Source: JBPOFY01 sp049889815
GTDB lineage: Bacteria > Verrucomicrobiota > Verrucomicrobiia > Opitutales > Coraliomargaritaceae
Length of the DNA: 64,000 bases
Direction of reading: 5' to 3'
NCBI GenBank assembly: GCA_049889815.1
Contig: JBMHCR010000028.1
Span: forward strand, 1 to 64,000
Under the pieces are notes generated by a model. It was not told the origin of the DNA and searched no databases. It saw only the letters and a program-made list of their open reading frames with translations. How positions within the stretch are numbered: the stretch's first letter is position 1; each line of letters opens with the position of its first letter. A program made the translations under genes and the position numbers. Positions 25,903 to 36,006 of this stretch are shown one piece after another.

Positions 25903-27807
25903 CTACTCCTTTTCTGATGAAATATCGGCGATTGATTCAAAGTCGAACGGATCCACATCCTCAACTTTTTTCACAACCTTCTTCTTCGCAGCTTTATTGG
26001 CCGCCTTCTTCGCTGGTTTAGGTGCTTCTTCCTTTACCTCTCGCTCAGCTGCAGGAGCGACTACTTCTATTGGCTCTGGTGTTGGCTCGGGAGCTTTTTC
26101 TGCTTCAGGTGCTGGTGCGCCCTCAGGCTCCGGAGCCGTTTCAACCTTGGCCTCAGCCGCAAGTGCTTCTGATACAGGTTCAGGCTCTGGTGATGCCTCT
26201 GGTGTAGGCTCGGGAGCTACTTCTTTTGCAGCTTCACCAACTGGCTTCTTCGGCTCGGGCATTGGAGGCGCGGCGAATAGCTTACCATCTCCATATTCAG
26301 TGACATAGCCTTCAGTGATAAGCCAGCGCAGATCGAGCATAAGCTGTTTCAACTTAGTCTGCTCATCGGCAGTCAAATCCATCTTCGGTGTCGCCTCGGT
26401 TGATGCGGCTGCATCCGGAGCAACGGTTGCCTCAACAGGCGCTGCCGATTCGCCATCTCCTTCGGTCTCACCTTTTGCTTCAGCTGCTGCTGCAACTTCT
26501 GCTTCGGTCACCTTAAGTTCTTCAGGGCGCTGCTTCTCGGTATCGATATCGATATACTGCTTCGGAAGCTTAGACGCCGGGATGTTCGGATTTTTCTCAA
26601 TAAACTCAATCAAGTCGCGTATTGAGTCAGTGAATACCGTCTGCGAATCACGGAACTTGCGCTTGACTGCGCATACGAAGGATACGCCCTTCGAACCTTT
26701 CTTATAAACCGTAAATTTGTGCCGACGTAGGCGCCCACGGATGTTGTTAGCTGCCTCCAGTGGGAAATGCAGTTGCTGCGAAACGTAAGTTTCAACGGAG
26801 CGACGAATATCGCCTTTCGGAAGATGAACGATATCACGACCCGCAAACCGGATGTGCTCACCCGAGCCGACGACTTTATCTTTTCGATGCTGCAATAGGA
26901 AATGGCGAACAGATTCGAGCGTTTCAAATGATTCAGGCTCACCGTCTTTACGCTCCTTCAAGGTATAACGCGCACCCTTCTTCATGGACTCCATCCATGT
27001 ATCGATATCTTCCTGCTCTTTCACAGTTTCAATCTTTGACTGGAAGCGCTCAAAAGACATACCGTTGATACGCGATGCGTAGTGGGTCTGGAGAAACTCC
27101 TGATAGCGGTGGTAATTAGGTGGTCCGAGCAACTCGCCCGTGACACCACACTTATTAACCATCTGGAAATTACCCTTCGGTGGCTCCACCTCGATCTCCT
27201 CAATATCGAAGAACTGATCCAGGTGATTTGCGATCACATGGCTGACTGCCGCCTCTTCTGTCTCAAAAGGCAAATGCCCTGGGACCGAATAGAAAAGTGG
27301 CGCTGGTTTCTCACCGGCTTTCGCTTTATTGGACACCACTACAACGTAGCGCTCTGGCTTTTCGAGCAGCAGGTGCGCGATCTCAAATAATTGATAGGTG
27401 CGAACAGTCGCACGCAGACGTTTTACCAATGCATCGAAGGCTTCATCCTGGGGATAAAGATCAATCTTAACTGTTGGGTTAAAAATCGGTGCATGACGGC
27501 GACGATCGCCGCCGCGGTCATCTCCCCCACGGTTGTCGCCACCACGGCGATCGTCTCTACGTGGTGGACGTCCTTCACTGCCACCACCTCCGCGCCTTTC
27601 TGGACGGCCTCCCGCACGACGATCACGATTACCCGCTCCACCATTATGGCGTTTGCCTTTACCGCGAGAGTCACCTTTGTAGTTCTCGTATTGTTTTGAA
27701 CTACTCTTCTGTTGTTTTCCATCTGCCCAATTCGGACCAAAATCCAGTCCTGACAGTGAATTTAAATCGAGTGCCTGCTTCGGTGTGTCGTCGGATTTAT
27801 CGGCCAT
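25903..27807 (-). CDS. RG-rich, probably RNA-binding protein of unknown family
   Basis: The 634-residue protein has four visible parts. Residues 1-35 are a short acidic and hydrophobic lead. Residues about 45-108 are a low-complexity Arg/Gly/Asp-rich tail (repeats such as RRGGDNRGG), typical of RNA-binding disordered regions. Residues about 110-420 form a folded core with YPQDEAFDALVKRLR, the distinctive KCGVTGELLGPPNYHRY and basic patches such as RGRLRRHKFTVYKK. Residues about 440-634 are Ala/Glu/Pro-rich with a Lys/Ala run near the end. I recall similar unnamed proteins in Verrucomicrobia but no characterised one. It is flanked by two tRNA genes. RNA binding is inferred from composition. 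Confidence 0.75.
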   Translation of the reverse strand: MADKSDDTPKQALDLNSLSGLDFGPNWADGKQQKSSSKQYENYKGDSRGKGKRHNGGAGNRDRRAGGRPERRGGGGSEGRPPRRDDRRGGDNRGGDDRGGDRRRHAPIFNPTVKIDLYPQDEAFDALVKRLRATVRTYQLFEIAHLLLEKPERYVVVVSNKAKAGEKPAPLFYSVPGHLPFETEEAAVSHVIANHLDQFFDIEEIEVEPPKGNFQMVNKCGVTGELLGPPNYHRYQEFLQTHYASRINGMSFERFQSKIETVKEQEDIDTWMESMKKGARYTLKERKDGEPESFETLESVRHFLLQHRKDKVVGSGEHIRFAGRDIVHLPKGDIRRSVETYVSQQLHFPLEAANNIRGRLRRHKFTVYKKGSKGVSFVCAVKRKFRDSQTVFTDSIRDLIEFIEKNPNIPASKLPKQYIDIDTEKQRPEELKVTEAEVAAAAEAKGETEGDGESAAPVEATVAPDAAASTEATPKMDLTADEQTKLKQLMLDLRWLITEGYVTEYGDGKLFAAPPMPEPKKPVGEAAKEVAPEPTPEASPEPEPVSEALAAEAKVETAPEPEGAPAPEAEKAPEPTPEPIEVVAPAAEREVKEEAPKPAKKAANKAAKKKVVKKVEDVDPFDFESIADISSEKE

Positions 27808-28008
27808 ATCTGTGGTGGTAAAAACGCGACCCGCAGATCACGTGAAATTTAAGTTGGATGGTAAAATGACTGCTATGGTAAAGCTTATCGAAATACAAGC
27901 ATGACTACTGACATTTTATGCACAAACGAATTTTTTTGAATATTTGTATTGATCTACAAATAAACTAACCTATGACCTTCCACCTTCACAGCGTAAATGC
28001 GCTACACA

Positions 28009-28093
28009 GGTCGAATGGTGGAATCGGCAGACACGCCAGTTTAAGGGACTGGTGCCGCAAGGCGTGGGGGTTCAAGTCCCCCTTCGACCACCA
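28009..28093 (+). tRNA. tRNA-Leu (AAG)
   Basis: The class II tRNA has acceptor strands GGTCGAA and TTCGACC, D stem GTG/CAC, anticodon stem CCAGT/ACTGG around the loop TTAAGGG, a long variable arm, T loop TTCAAGT and an encoded CCA. Positions 34-36 read AAG. G37 fits an anticodon ending in G. Adenosine at position 34 is rare for bacterial tRNA-Leu; GAG would be usual. Confidence 0.9.
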
Positions 28094-28101
28094 CTTTTTA
28101 A

Positions 28102-28130
28102 AAAGCCGGACGGTAACGTTCGGTTTTTTT
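28102..28130 (+). terminator. Terminator after tRNA-Leu
   Basis: The arms CCGGACG and CGTTCGG, with GTAA as loop and one G-T pair, are preceded by an A run and followed by seven T, a few bases past the tRNA. Confidence 0.8.
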
Positions 28131-28158
28131 GTATCTATCTCCTGCTCCTACCTCAACC

Positions 28159-28233
28159 GTAGGGGTGCAACTTGATGCGCCCGCCAAGGCACTGGCTTGA
28201 TCTTCAGGCGGGCGCGTCAAGCCGCGCCCCTAC
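28159..28233. repeat. REP-like imperfect palindrome
   Basis: Two 27-nt arms (28159-28185 and 28207-28233) match as inverted repeats at 23 of 27 positions around a 21-nt centre. Each arm begins GTAGGGG and includes the core CTTGA-GCGCCCGCC. A related single arm lies at 50027-50049. The 237-nt gap between tRNA-Leu and the adaptor gene contains only this element, the tRNA terminator and the operator-like site. Confidence 0.7.
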
Positions 28234-28244
28234 GATTTCCAAAA

Positions 28245-28268
28245 TAATTCAAACAACTGTTTGTCTTT
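28245..28268. promoter_or_regulatory. Operator-like site upstream of the second RND pair
   Basis: TAATTCAAAC at 28245-28254 repeats the left arm of the tetR operator exactly, followed by a four-base spacer and GTTTG, with the outer part of the right arm degenerate (TCTTT). It lies 63 nt before the adaptor start. Binding by the TetR regulator is inferred from this match. Confidence 0.6.
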
Positions 28269-28330
28269 CTGAGAATTGAACGCCTATGTGGAGGCTTCTT
28301 ACTCATTTCGTACATTCATCTACCTAGGGT

Positions 28331-29464
28331 ATGCTTAAGAAAACACTTTTTATCGTCGGACTTTTTTTAACTATCGGAGCGGTCATCGCATTTCTGATCA
28401 TGACCAAAGGTGCTCAATTTAACGCGATGGCTGAGGCTGCAAAGAATGCAGGCCCGCCACCGGAATCTGTTTCGACCTTTAGGGTTGAACAACAGGTCTG
28501 GCAGGAGCGACTCGAGGCAGTTGGGTCGATCGCGCCAGTTCAAGGTGTCACAATCGAGGCTGAAATACCTGGTGTGGTGCAATCGATCAACTTTGAAAAT
28601 GGTCAACGCGTAGAAGTCGGCGACTTGTTGGTGCAACTGGACGTCGACGTTGAGCGCGCGCAACTGAAGGCAGCCCAAGCGGGCGCAAAACTCGCGGAGA
28701 CTGAACTCAAGCGTTCCGAACGGCTGATTCAGTCCGGATCGATCACACAATCGCAGCTAGATCGCGCGATTGCTGATTACGAAAACGCCAGTGCAAACGT
28801 CGAAAACCTAGAGGCCGTGATCGAACGCAAGACCATTCAAGCGCCCTTTTCCGGGAAAGTTGGTATCCGCCAGATCAACCTCGGGCAATATGTGGCACAG
28901 GCAGCGTCGATTGTTTCACTGCAGGCAAACGAAACGGTCTTTGTGAACTTCACCCTGCCCCAAAAAGCACTTTCAAAAATCAGCACGGGCATGCAACTCT
29001 CACTCAGCAGTGATGTTTATCCGGAACAAAGCTTTGCGGGAGCAATCACAGCGATCAGTCCACAAATCGATCCGGTAACTCGGACTGTCGAAGTCCAAGG
29101 GACTCTTGAGAACACACAAGGTTTATTGCGTGCGGGACTATTTGTACGCGTCAGCGTGGACCTGCCTAAGAAAGAGACCGTCATCGTCGTGCCGACCACG
29201 GCGATCCTTTACGCACCCTACGGCAATTCGATATTTGTCGTGAGGCCCGCCGAGGGCCAGGACGCGCAAGGTCACATAGTATCGCAGGCACTCATTCGCA
29301 TCGGCGAGCAACGCGGCGACTTCGTCAGTATCACTAAAGGACTGGAACTCGGCGACGAAATTGTGTCTGCAGGTGCGTTCAAACTCAGAAACGGCAGCAG
29401 CGTAGTTATCAATAACGATCTAGCACCCAAGCCCGAACTCAACCCAACTCCTGATAACACTTAA
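28331..29464 (+). CDS. RND efflux periplasmic adaptor (second system)
   Basis: The 377-residue membrane fusion protein has an N-terminal anchor helix (LFIVGLFLTIGAVIAFLI), a lipoyl-like domain (EAEIPGVVQSINFENGQ), a coiled-coil hairpin around residues 115-165, the motif APFSGKVGIRQINLGQYV, and a beta-barrel and membrane-proximal C-terminus of the MexA/AcrA-MdtA type. A 20-nt gap with an AGGAG site separates it from the pump gene. No outer-membrane channel gene is present, unlike the first system. Confidence 0.94.
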   Translation: MLKKTLFIVGLFLTIGAVIAFLIMTKGAQFNAMAEAAKNAGPPPESVSTFRVEQQVWQERLEAVGSIAPVQGVTIEAEIPGVVQSINFENGQRVEVGDLLVQLDVDVERAQLKAAQAGAKLAETELKRSERLIQSGSITQSQLDRAIADYENASANVENLEAVIERKTIQAPFSGKVGIRQINLGQYVAQAASIVSLQANETVFVNFTLPQKALSKISTGMQLSLSSDVYPEQSFAGAITAISPQIDPVTRTVEVQGTLENTQGLLRAGLFVRVSVDLPKKETVIVVPTTAILYAPYGNSIFVVRPAEGQDAQGHIVSQALIRIGEQRGDFVSITKGLELGDEIVSAGAFKLRNGSSVVINNDLAPKPELNPTPDNT

Positions 29465-29484
29465 TCCGCGAAGCAGCAGGAGCT

Positions 29485-32400
29485 ATGCAAACAGCATTTA
29501 CAGACATCTTCGTGAAACGCCCAGTGCTGGCGATTGTAGTCAGCACACTCATTGTGATAGCCGGCTTGCAGGCAGTCTCATCACTCGCTGTTCGGCAATA
29601 TCCGCGCAATGAAAACGCCAAAGTTATTATCAGCACCGTCTATGTGGGTGCGGACGCAAACCTTGTTCGTGGATTCATCACCACGCCCATTGAACAAGCC
29701 GTGGCCACAGCGGACGGTATCGATTACATTTCTTCGACCAGCAGCCTAGGCTTTTCGCAAATCACTGCCCGCCTCGAGCTAAACTACGACTCCACCAAGG
29801 CACTCGCTGAGATCAGCGCTAAGGTCGACCAGGTGCGCGGCGACCTGCCCCCTGAGTCGGAAGTGCCAATCATTACGGTCGAATCCGCCGATTCAGAACG
29901 TGCTTCCGCATACCTGTCATTTTCATCCGACATACTTGAGGCAAACGAGATCACAGACTATCTTGTGCGTGTCATCCAACCACGGCTGACGGCGATTAAA
30001 GGCGTGCAAGAGGCAGAGATTCTCGGTGGTCGCACTTTTGCCATGCGCATCTGGCTCGATCCAAAGCGCATGGCATCTCTGGGTATTTACCCATCCCAAG
30101 TGCGCGACGCGCTGGCTTCAAACAACTACTTATCAGCGGTTGGACAGACGAAGGGCAACCTAGTCACGGTCAACCTGACTGCAGACACCGACCTCAATTC
30201 GGTCGAAGACTTTGAGAAGCTAGCGATTCTCAACCAAGGCGACATCATCATTCGCCTCAAGGACATCGCAACGGTTGAGCTTGGCGGCGAAAATTATGCA
30301 GCAGAGGTCCGTTTCTCCGGAAGTAAGGCTGTCTTCATGGGCATGTATGTATTGCCCAGTTCCAATACTGTCGATGTGATCCGCGCCGTTCGGGAAGAGC
30401 TCGACCGCATCAAGGAGGAACTACCAGAGGGCATCGAAGCAGACATCGGCTACGATTCGACGGTTTATATAGAAGAAGCGATCAGCGAAGTGACGGTTAC
30501 TCTGATGGAAACGCTCGCAATTGTGATGCTGGTGATCTTCCTCTTCATGGGTCGCGTGCGCACGGTTCTGGTGCCAATCATCACGATTCCAATCTCACTG
30601 ATTGGGGCAATCTTCTTAATGCAGATTTTCGGCTTTACGATCAACCTGCTCACTTTGCTGGCTATCGTGCTATCGGTAGGGATCGTCGTAGATGACGCGA
30701 TCATTGTCGTTGAAAACATCGAGCGTCATCTTGAGGAAGGCATGCAGCCGATTCCAGCCGCACTCCAAGGTGTACGTGAGTTGATCGGACCAGTGATCGC
30801 GACGACACTCACCTTGGTAGCTGTGTATTTACCAATAGGTTTTCAGGGCGGTTTGACCGGCTCACTCTTCCGCGAGTTCGCACTCACCCTTTCAGGCGCG
30901 GTGATCGTATCGACTATCGTTGCACTCACGCTCAGCCCGATGCTCTCCTCGAGAGTCCTCAAGCCGGGCGAGCACAAAGGTTTGGCAAAGCTTATCAACA
31001 ATGGCTTTGATCGTCTCCGCAAGGGCTATGGCGCCCTCCTCCGGGTTACACTGGGAACCCGTTGGGCGATCTACACTGCGTGGATTTTTCTTACTCTGCT
31101 TTGCCTGCCGATGTTTGTGCTGTCACCGAAAGAACTGGCCCCGGAGGAAGACCAAGGTGTGATCTTCGGCATCGTTGATGGACCAGCAAACCTCTCACTT
31201 GAAGAGGCCTCTCGCTTTACTGAAAGCGTGAACGATGCGTTTTTCAGTTTCCCTGAGACAGAATACACCTTTCAGCTCACCTTCCCTAGCAATGGCTTCA
31301 GCGGGATGATACTCAGCCCATGGAGCGAACGCGATCGCACGGCGCAGGACATCAAACCGCTAGCGCAAATGGAGTTCAGCAAAGTCAGCGGCATGAGCAT
31401 TTTCCCAGTCACGCCAGCAGCCTTACCCGGGGGCAGTGATTTCCCGGTAGAGTTCGTAATCGCTTCAACTGCGGAACCGGAAGAGATCCTCAAGTATGTC
31501 GGGCAGATCAAAGCAAAAGCCATGCAGAGTGGAAAATTCGCCTTCCCCCCGATCATCGACACCAAGATCGATCAGCCACAAAGTGAGTTCAAACTCGATC
31601 GCAGTTTAATCAGTTCCATGGGGCTCGATCTACGCGATGTCGGTGCCGATCTGGGCGCGCTCATCGGCGGTGGATTCGTTAACCGATTCAATATCGAAGG
31701 ACGTAGCTACAAAGTAATCCCCCAGGTAGAACGTGTTGAACGGCTCGACTCAAAACAGCTCGAAGACATTTACATCCGGGGTCCTGAGGGGAAACTCATT
31801 CAGCTGAGCAGCGTTGCTACTATTGAGAACTCTGTTCAACCCCGCGCGTTAAACCGTTTCCAGCAGTTCAACGCGGTGAAATTGAGCGGTGTTTACATGG
31901 GACCGCTCGACGAAGGTTTAATGTTCCTCGAAGAAACTGCTGCAGAGATCGTTCCCGATGGCTATCGGATCGACTACACCGGTGAGTCACGCCAACTCCG
32001 CACCGAAGGCAACAAGTTCCTTCCAGCCTTCTCACTCGCAGTCATCATGATCTTCATGGTGCTCGCGGCGCAGTTTAATAGTTTCCGCGATCCGTTTATT
32101 ATCTTACTCGGCTCCGTCCCACTCGCGATGTTCGGGGCACTGATCTTCACCTTCTTAAAGATGTTTGATCCGACGCTCGACTATTGGACCAATGGTTGGA
32201 CGACCAGCTTAAATATATACTCGCAAGTCGGTCTCGTTACGCTGGTTGGACTTGTTGCTAAGAACGGTATTCTCATTGTCGAGTTTGCAAACGTGCTGCA
32301 ACGCCAAGGTCAGGATAAACTCTCTGCGATTCAAGAGGCCGCTGAAGTGCGCCTTCGCCCGGTTCTGATGACAACTGTCGCAACCGTCGCTGGACACTTT

Positions 32401-32586
32401 CCCCTCACACTCGTAACTGGCGCTGGTGCAGAAGCTCGCAATTCGATCGGTCTCGTCCTCGTCGGCGGCATGGCAATCGGCACTGTCTTTACAATACTCT
32501 TCCTTCCATCTATCTACATGCTAATCGCAAAGGATCGATCAAAGGATTTGACCGAGGCTGAAGAAAACCTCGCCAGCGAACAATAA
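29485..32586 (+). CDS. RND-family multidrug efflux transporter (second pump, HAE1/AcrB type)
   Basis: The 1033-residue inner-membrane pump is close to AcrB/MdtB in length and pattern. It opens with FTDIFVKRPVLAIVVS, the usual N-terminus, and has 12 helices with two periplasmic loops. The proton-relay pair Asp403-Asp404 lies in VGIVVDDAIIVVENIER of helix 4, and GLVAKNGILIVEFAN of helix 10 carries the matching Lys. This is a better match to drug-exporting HAE1 pumps than the first pump. It probably works with the adaptor just upstream and a TolC-type channel encoded elsewhere, possibly at 19697. Confidence 0.95.
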   Translation: MQTAFTDIFVKRPVLAIVVSTLIVIAGLQAVSSLAVRQYPRNENAKVIISTVYVGADANLVRGFITTPIEQAVATADGIDYISSTSSLGFSQITARLELNYDSTKALAEISAKVDQVRGDLPPESEVPIITVESADSERASAYLSFSSDILEANEITDYLVRVIQPRLTAIKGVQEAEILGGRTFAMRIWLDPKRMASLGIYPSQVRDALASNNYLSAVGQTKGNLVTVNLTADTDLNSVEDFEKLAILNQGDIIIRLKDIATVELGGENYAAEVRFSGSKAVFMGMYVLPSSNTVDVIRAVREELDRIKEELPEGIEADIGYDSTVYIEEAISEVTVTLMETLAIVMLVIFLFMGRVRTVLVPIITIPISLIGAIFLMQIFGFTINLLTLLAIVLSVGIVVDDAIIVVENIERHLEEGMQPIPAALQGVRELIGPVIATTLTLVAVYLPIGFQGGLTGSLFREFALTLSGAVIVSTIVALTLSPMLSSRVLKPGEHKGLAKLINNGFDRLRKGYGALLRVTLGTRWAIYTAWIFLTLLCLPMFVLSPKELAPEEDQGVIFGIVDGPANLSLEEASRFTESVNDAFFSFPETEYTFQLTFPSNGFSGMILSPWSERDRTAQDIKPLAQMEFSKVSGMSIFPVTPAALPGGSDFPVEFVIASTAEPEEILKYVGQIKAKAMQSGKFAFPPIIDTKIDQPQSEFKLDRSLISSMGLDLRDVGADLGALIGGGFVNRFNIEGRSYKVIPQVERVERLDSKQLEDIYIRGPEGKLIQLSSVATIENSVQPRALNRFQQFNAVKLSGVYMGPLDEGLMFLEETAAEIVPDGYRIDYTGESRQLRTEGNKFLPAFSLAVIMIFMVLAAQFNSFRDPFIILLGSVPLAMFGALIFTFLKMFDPTLDYWTNGWTTSLNIYSQVGLVTLVGLVAKNGILIVEFANVLQRQGQDKLSAIQEAAEVRLRPVLMTTVATVAGHFPLTLVTGAGAEARNSIGLVLVGGMAIGTVFTILFLPSIYMLIAKDRSKDLTEAEENLASEQ

Positions 32587-32636
32587 TTTAGATTTGAGAA
32601 CGTTCCTAGAACCGATTTTGGTTCAAATAAAGATAG

Positions 32637-33470
32637 TTAATAAATCTCAAAAACAACTGCTGTGGTGTTGTCTTTACCGTCTTCGCGGACGGCTTCAGCG
32701 ACCAGGCGTTCGGCCGGATTGCCTGTGGCGTTTGGGCCTGGATTTCGAATGAGGCGCTTCATTCCGCTATTCCATAAGCCCTCTACAAGTCCGTCAGAAC
32801 ACAACAGAAATGAATCACCCGGTTCATAGCCGACAGCGCCGAATTGGGGGCTGAGGTTCTGTGTTTTACCGCCCATGACTTGCTGTAGAGCGTGGCGACC
32901 GCTGTGCGTGCGCGCTTGCAACTCACTCAATTCGCCCTTCCGATACTGCCAACCCACATGCGTATGATCGTGGCTGACCTGCTTAATCGTGCCATCCTTC
33001 GGCAAATGATAGATCCTGCTGTCTCCAATATGTGCAAAGTACACCCAGCCTGGACGCACCCAACAGAGACTGAGGGTGGCACCCATCCCATTGAGCTCCT
33101 CATAGGCCTCCCCCATTTGCGTGAGCTCGCGATGGATCTGATCAAACAACTCGCCCAGCAGGTCCTGAAAGCCAACACTTAGACCCTCCGCTGCCGTGTG
33201 AAAGGTCTGCGGAAACAAGCGCGTGATTTTATCCACTGCGATCTGGCTGGCAAATTCGCCGGCATTGGCACCGCCCATGCCATCGCTCACGGCGAAGATA
33301 AAATCCTTAGTCTCGATATCCGCTTCACCGTATTTACCCAAGCGCCGCACACCCTCGCCATCAACCGTAAGCGCGAGAAAGGCGTCCTCGTTGTTTTTGC
33401 GAAAGCGGCCGACATCAGTGAGGCCCCACCATTTGATGACTTTCGCGGTGGTATCCACTAGCTCACTCAT
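32637..33470 (-). CDS. PP2C-family serine/threonine protein phosphatase
   Basis: The 277-residue metal-dependent phosphatase has all main PP2C motifs: GRFRKNNEDAF near residue 22, VSDGMGGANAGE near residue 62 with two metal-binding aspartates, IGDSRIY in the middle, LLCSDGLVEG, and DGKDNTTAVV at the C-terminus. It is cytosolic, with no membrane helix. Its ATG overlaps the stop of the upstream kinase-like gene (ATGA), so the pair is translationally coupled and probably acts as a reversible phosphorylation module. It is convergent with the second RND pump gene. Confidence 0.94.
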   Translation of the reverse strand: MSELVDTTAKVIKWWGLTDVGRFRKNNEDAFLALTVDGEGVRRLGKYGEADIETKDFIFAVSDGMGGANAGEFASQIAVDKITRLFPQTFHTAAEGLSVGFQDLLGELFDQIHRELTQMGEAYEELNGMGATLSLCWVRPGWVYFAHIGDSRIYHLPKDGTIKQVSHDHTHVGWQYRKGELSELQARTHSGRHALQQVMGGKTQNLSPQFGAVGYEPGDSFLLCSDGLVEGLWNSGMKRLIRNPGPNATGNPAERLVAEAVREDGKDNTTAVVFEIY

Positions 33471-33919
33471 CTGGGTTCATCCTCCTCTTTCTGCCAAGAA
33501 GCACGGTCCGGATGAGCTTTCATCTCGGGTGAAGGTGGATATCCAGGCGCCAGAATCGTCGCGAATTCAAAATCTATTACGCAAAACCGCCCCAATTGCG
33601 TGCTGTAGGTAATGTTACGCAACTCCGCATCCTCGTGACGCACTCCGTAAGCTTCCAACTCAACAAAAATCTTTGTTACCTTATCACCCGAGATTCGATC
33701 GACACGTCCGCCGCAATTCGTCATCACCAAATAGAGTTCGTCGTCTTTCTTATCGATGATTCGTGGCACAAAGTCACAGCCCGCTTTCTCTAAGAACTCG
33801 AGCACCCGCACCTCGTTTTCGTAGCGCTCTCGAGCCTGCGGTCCCTTGAAACGCTTATGAACTTTGCCGTCATAACCGACGTTTACGGTCGCGCGTGCGG
33901 TATTTTTCGCTTCCTGCAT
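33467..33919 (-). CDS. Minimal protein-kinase-like protein coupled to PP2C
   Basis: This protein of about 150 residues holds only the core of a kinase fold. A Gly-containing strand is followed by a putative ATP-binding Lys (KVHKRFKG) and an alpha-C-like helix (RYENEVRVLEFLEKAG). The catalytic loop reads HEDAELRNITY, with Asp and Asn as in HxDxxxxN, and the metal-binding segment reads VIDFEFA instead of DFG. Almost all of the C-lobe is missing, as in small Bud32/RIO-like kinases. I chose the ATG at 33919; a TTG at 33979 would add 20 residues but has no clear ribosome site. It overlaps the phosphatase gene by ATGA. Whether it is active is unknown. Confidence 0.7.
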   Translation of the reverse strand: MQEAKNTARATVNVGYDGKVHKRFKGPQARERYENEVRVLEFLEKAGCDFVPRIIDKKDDELYLVMTNCGGRVDRISGDKVTKIFVELEAYGVRHEDAELRNITYSTQLGRFCVIDFEFATILAPGYPPSPEMKAHPDRASWQKEEDEPR

Positions 33920-34019
33920 GGATTGCTCGAGTTTTAATCGACTACCTCCACTTGGCAAGTCAGCACTCAGCGGTAACAAGTTTTCAAAATCTGAGCAAAA
34001 AAACTTGCAGCCCCATCGT

Positions 34020-34036
34020 TGGCATACATTTTGCTA
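34020..34036 (+). promoter_or_regulatory. Sigma-54-type (-24/-12) promoter of the glutamine synthetase gene
   Basis: The sequence TTGGCATACATTTTGCT has the invariant GG (34022-34023) and GC (34034-34035) separated by exactly ten bases, and differs from the consensus only at the last two bases of the -24 box. A start site near 34047 would give a leader of about 83 nt. rpoN is in this window, and nitrogen control of glutamine synthetase by sigma-54 is well known in other bacteria. Confidence 0.7.
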
Positions 34037-34129
34037 AAACTTTGCGTCCCTAGGACAAAAAACGGTCGATTTGACCTCCCTGCGGACAAGCAAACAGTCA
34101 ACTCTCAACCTGACATAATACACAATATA

Positions 34130-35155
<1,026 letters not shown>

Positions 35156-35184
35156 GCCGCAAGTTAAGCACAACGCTTTCATCC

Positions 35185-35214
35185 ACGCCGTCTCGCAAGG
35201 GACGGCGTTTTTTG
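35185..35214 (+). terminator. Rho-independent terminator after glutamine synthetase
   Basis: Arms ACGCCGTC and GACGGCGT around an eight-base loop are followed by a run of T, 30 nt past the stop. Confidence 0.9.
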
Positions 35215-35268
35215 TGGATAAACAATGAACTCGCACAAAGCCGCGGGAAATGCAGAGAACCTACTCAA

Positions 35269-36006
35269 TCAAACTCGCTCCAATGGATGAATACGCACAT
35301 CAGCACCTGCCGATGCAATCACCGATTCCGGCGCTCCTTGTGGCGCACTCAAACCATCCAGCTCAAACAAACGCGTGGAGTATTCAGAAAGCGCTACATC
35401 TTGAATCTGATACGGGTCATGCGAAACACATCCGGTCAGCAGCTGTTTGCGCTTAGAATCGTAAGCGAACAATCGATAGCGCTCCACGAGGAAGTGCTCT
35501 AAAGTTGCCTCTTGCGCCAGTCGCACCTCACCCGTCCGCTTCCAAGCAAAGCGCTGTGAACCGGCGGTACCGGAGCGCTGCGAATAATACTCAATTACAT
35601 CGTCTCTACGCGAAGCCCGCATGGAGGCGTGCAGGTAATTGAGGTGAAAAAAGCTCCGCGCGACCCACACAGGTAAACGATGCGAGGTATCGAGCGAATA
35701 GAACCAAACACCCCGTCGCCCCTGTTCATCCATCACGTAGGTCCTCAAGTTCAATTCTTGAAAACTGGAAATCCCTGGCACCGCGGGCAAAAACCGCGGT
35801 CGCACACCCGACATAAAAAACGGCACCACTCCGATCCAAGCCTTCCCTTCGAAGGTATCGACACGCAACCCCGGGGGCAGCGTTTCCTGAACTGCACTCG
35901 GATCGAACGACCAATGCAAGAAGAGTAACTCCTCCCAACGTTGATACATGATCGCTGGACCAAGTGCCTTAGCTCTATCGGCTTTTTTCACAATGATAGA
36001 TCGCAC
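35269..36006 (-). CDS. DUF2071 (YqjF-like) protein
   Basis: The 245-residue protein belongs to the DUF2071/YqjF family, which has an acetoacetate-decarboxylase-like fold and no settled function. Typical segments are YQRWEELLFLHWSFDP at the N-terminus, LPPGLRVDTFEGKAWIGVVP, LPAVPGISSFQELNLRTYV and GVWFYSLD. A start at 35949 (MYQRW) would begin exactly at the conserved part; the longer version is kept because related proteins often have a short basic lead. It is convergent with glutamine synthetase across the terminator. Confidence 0.85.
   Translation of the reverse strand: MRSIIVKKADRAKALGPAIMYQRWEELLFLHWSFDPSAVQETLPPGLRVDTFEGKAWIGVVPFFMSGVRPRFLPAVPGISSFQELNLRTYVMDEQGRRGVWFYSLDTSHRLPVWVARSFFHLNYLHASMRASRRDDVIEYYSQRSGTAGSQRFAWKRTGEVRLAQEATLEHFLVERYRLFAYDSKRKQLLTGCVSHDPYQIQDVALSEYSTRLFELDGLSAPQGAPESVIASAGADVRIHPLERV

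Noticed and set aside
32609..32624. Hairpin GAACC-GGTTC between the second pump and the PP2C gene
   Set aside because: The five-base stem has no T run on either side, so it is too weak to call a terminator.
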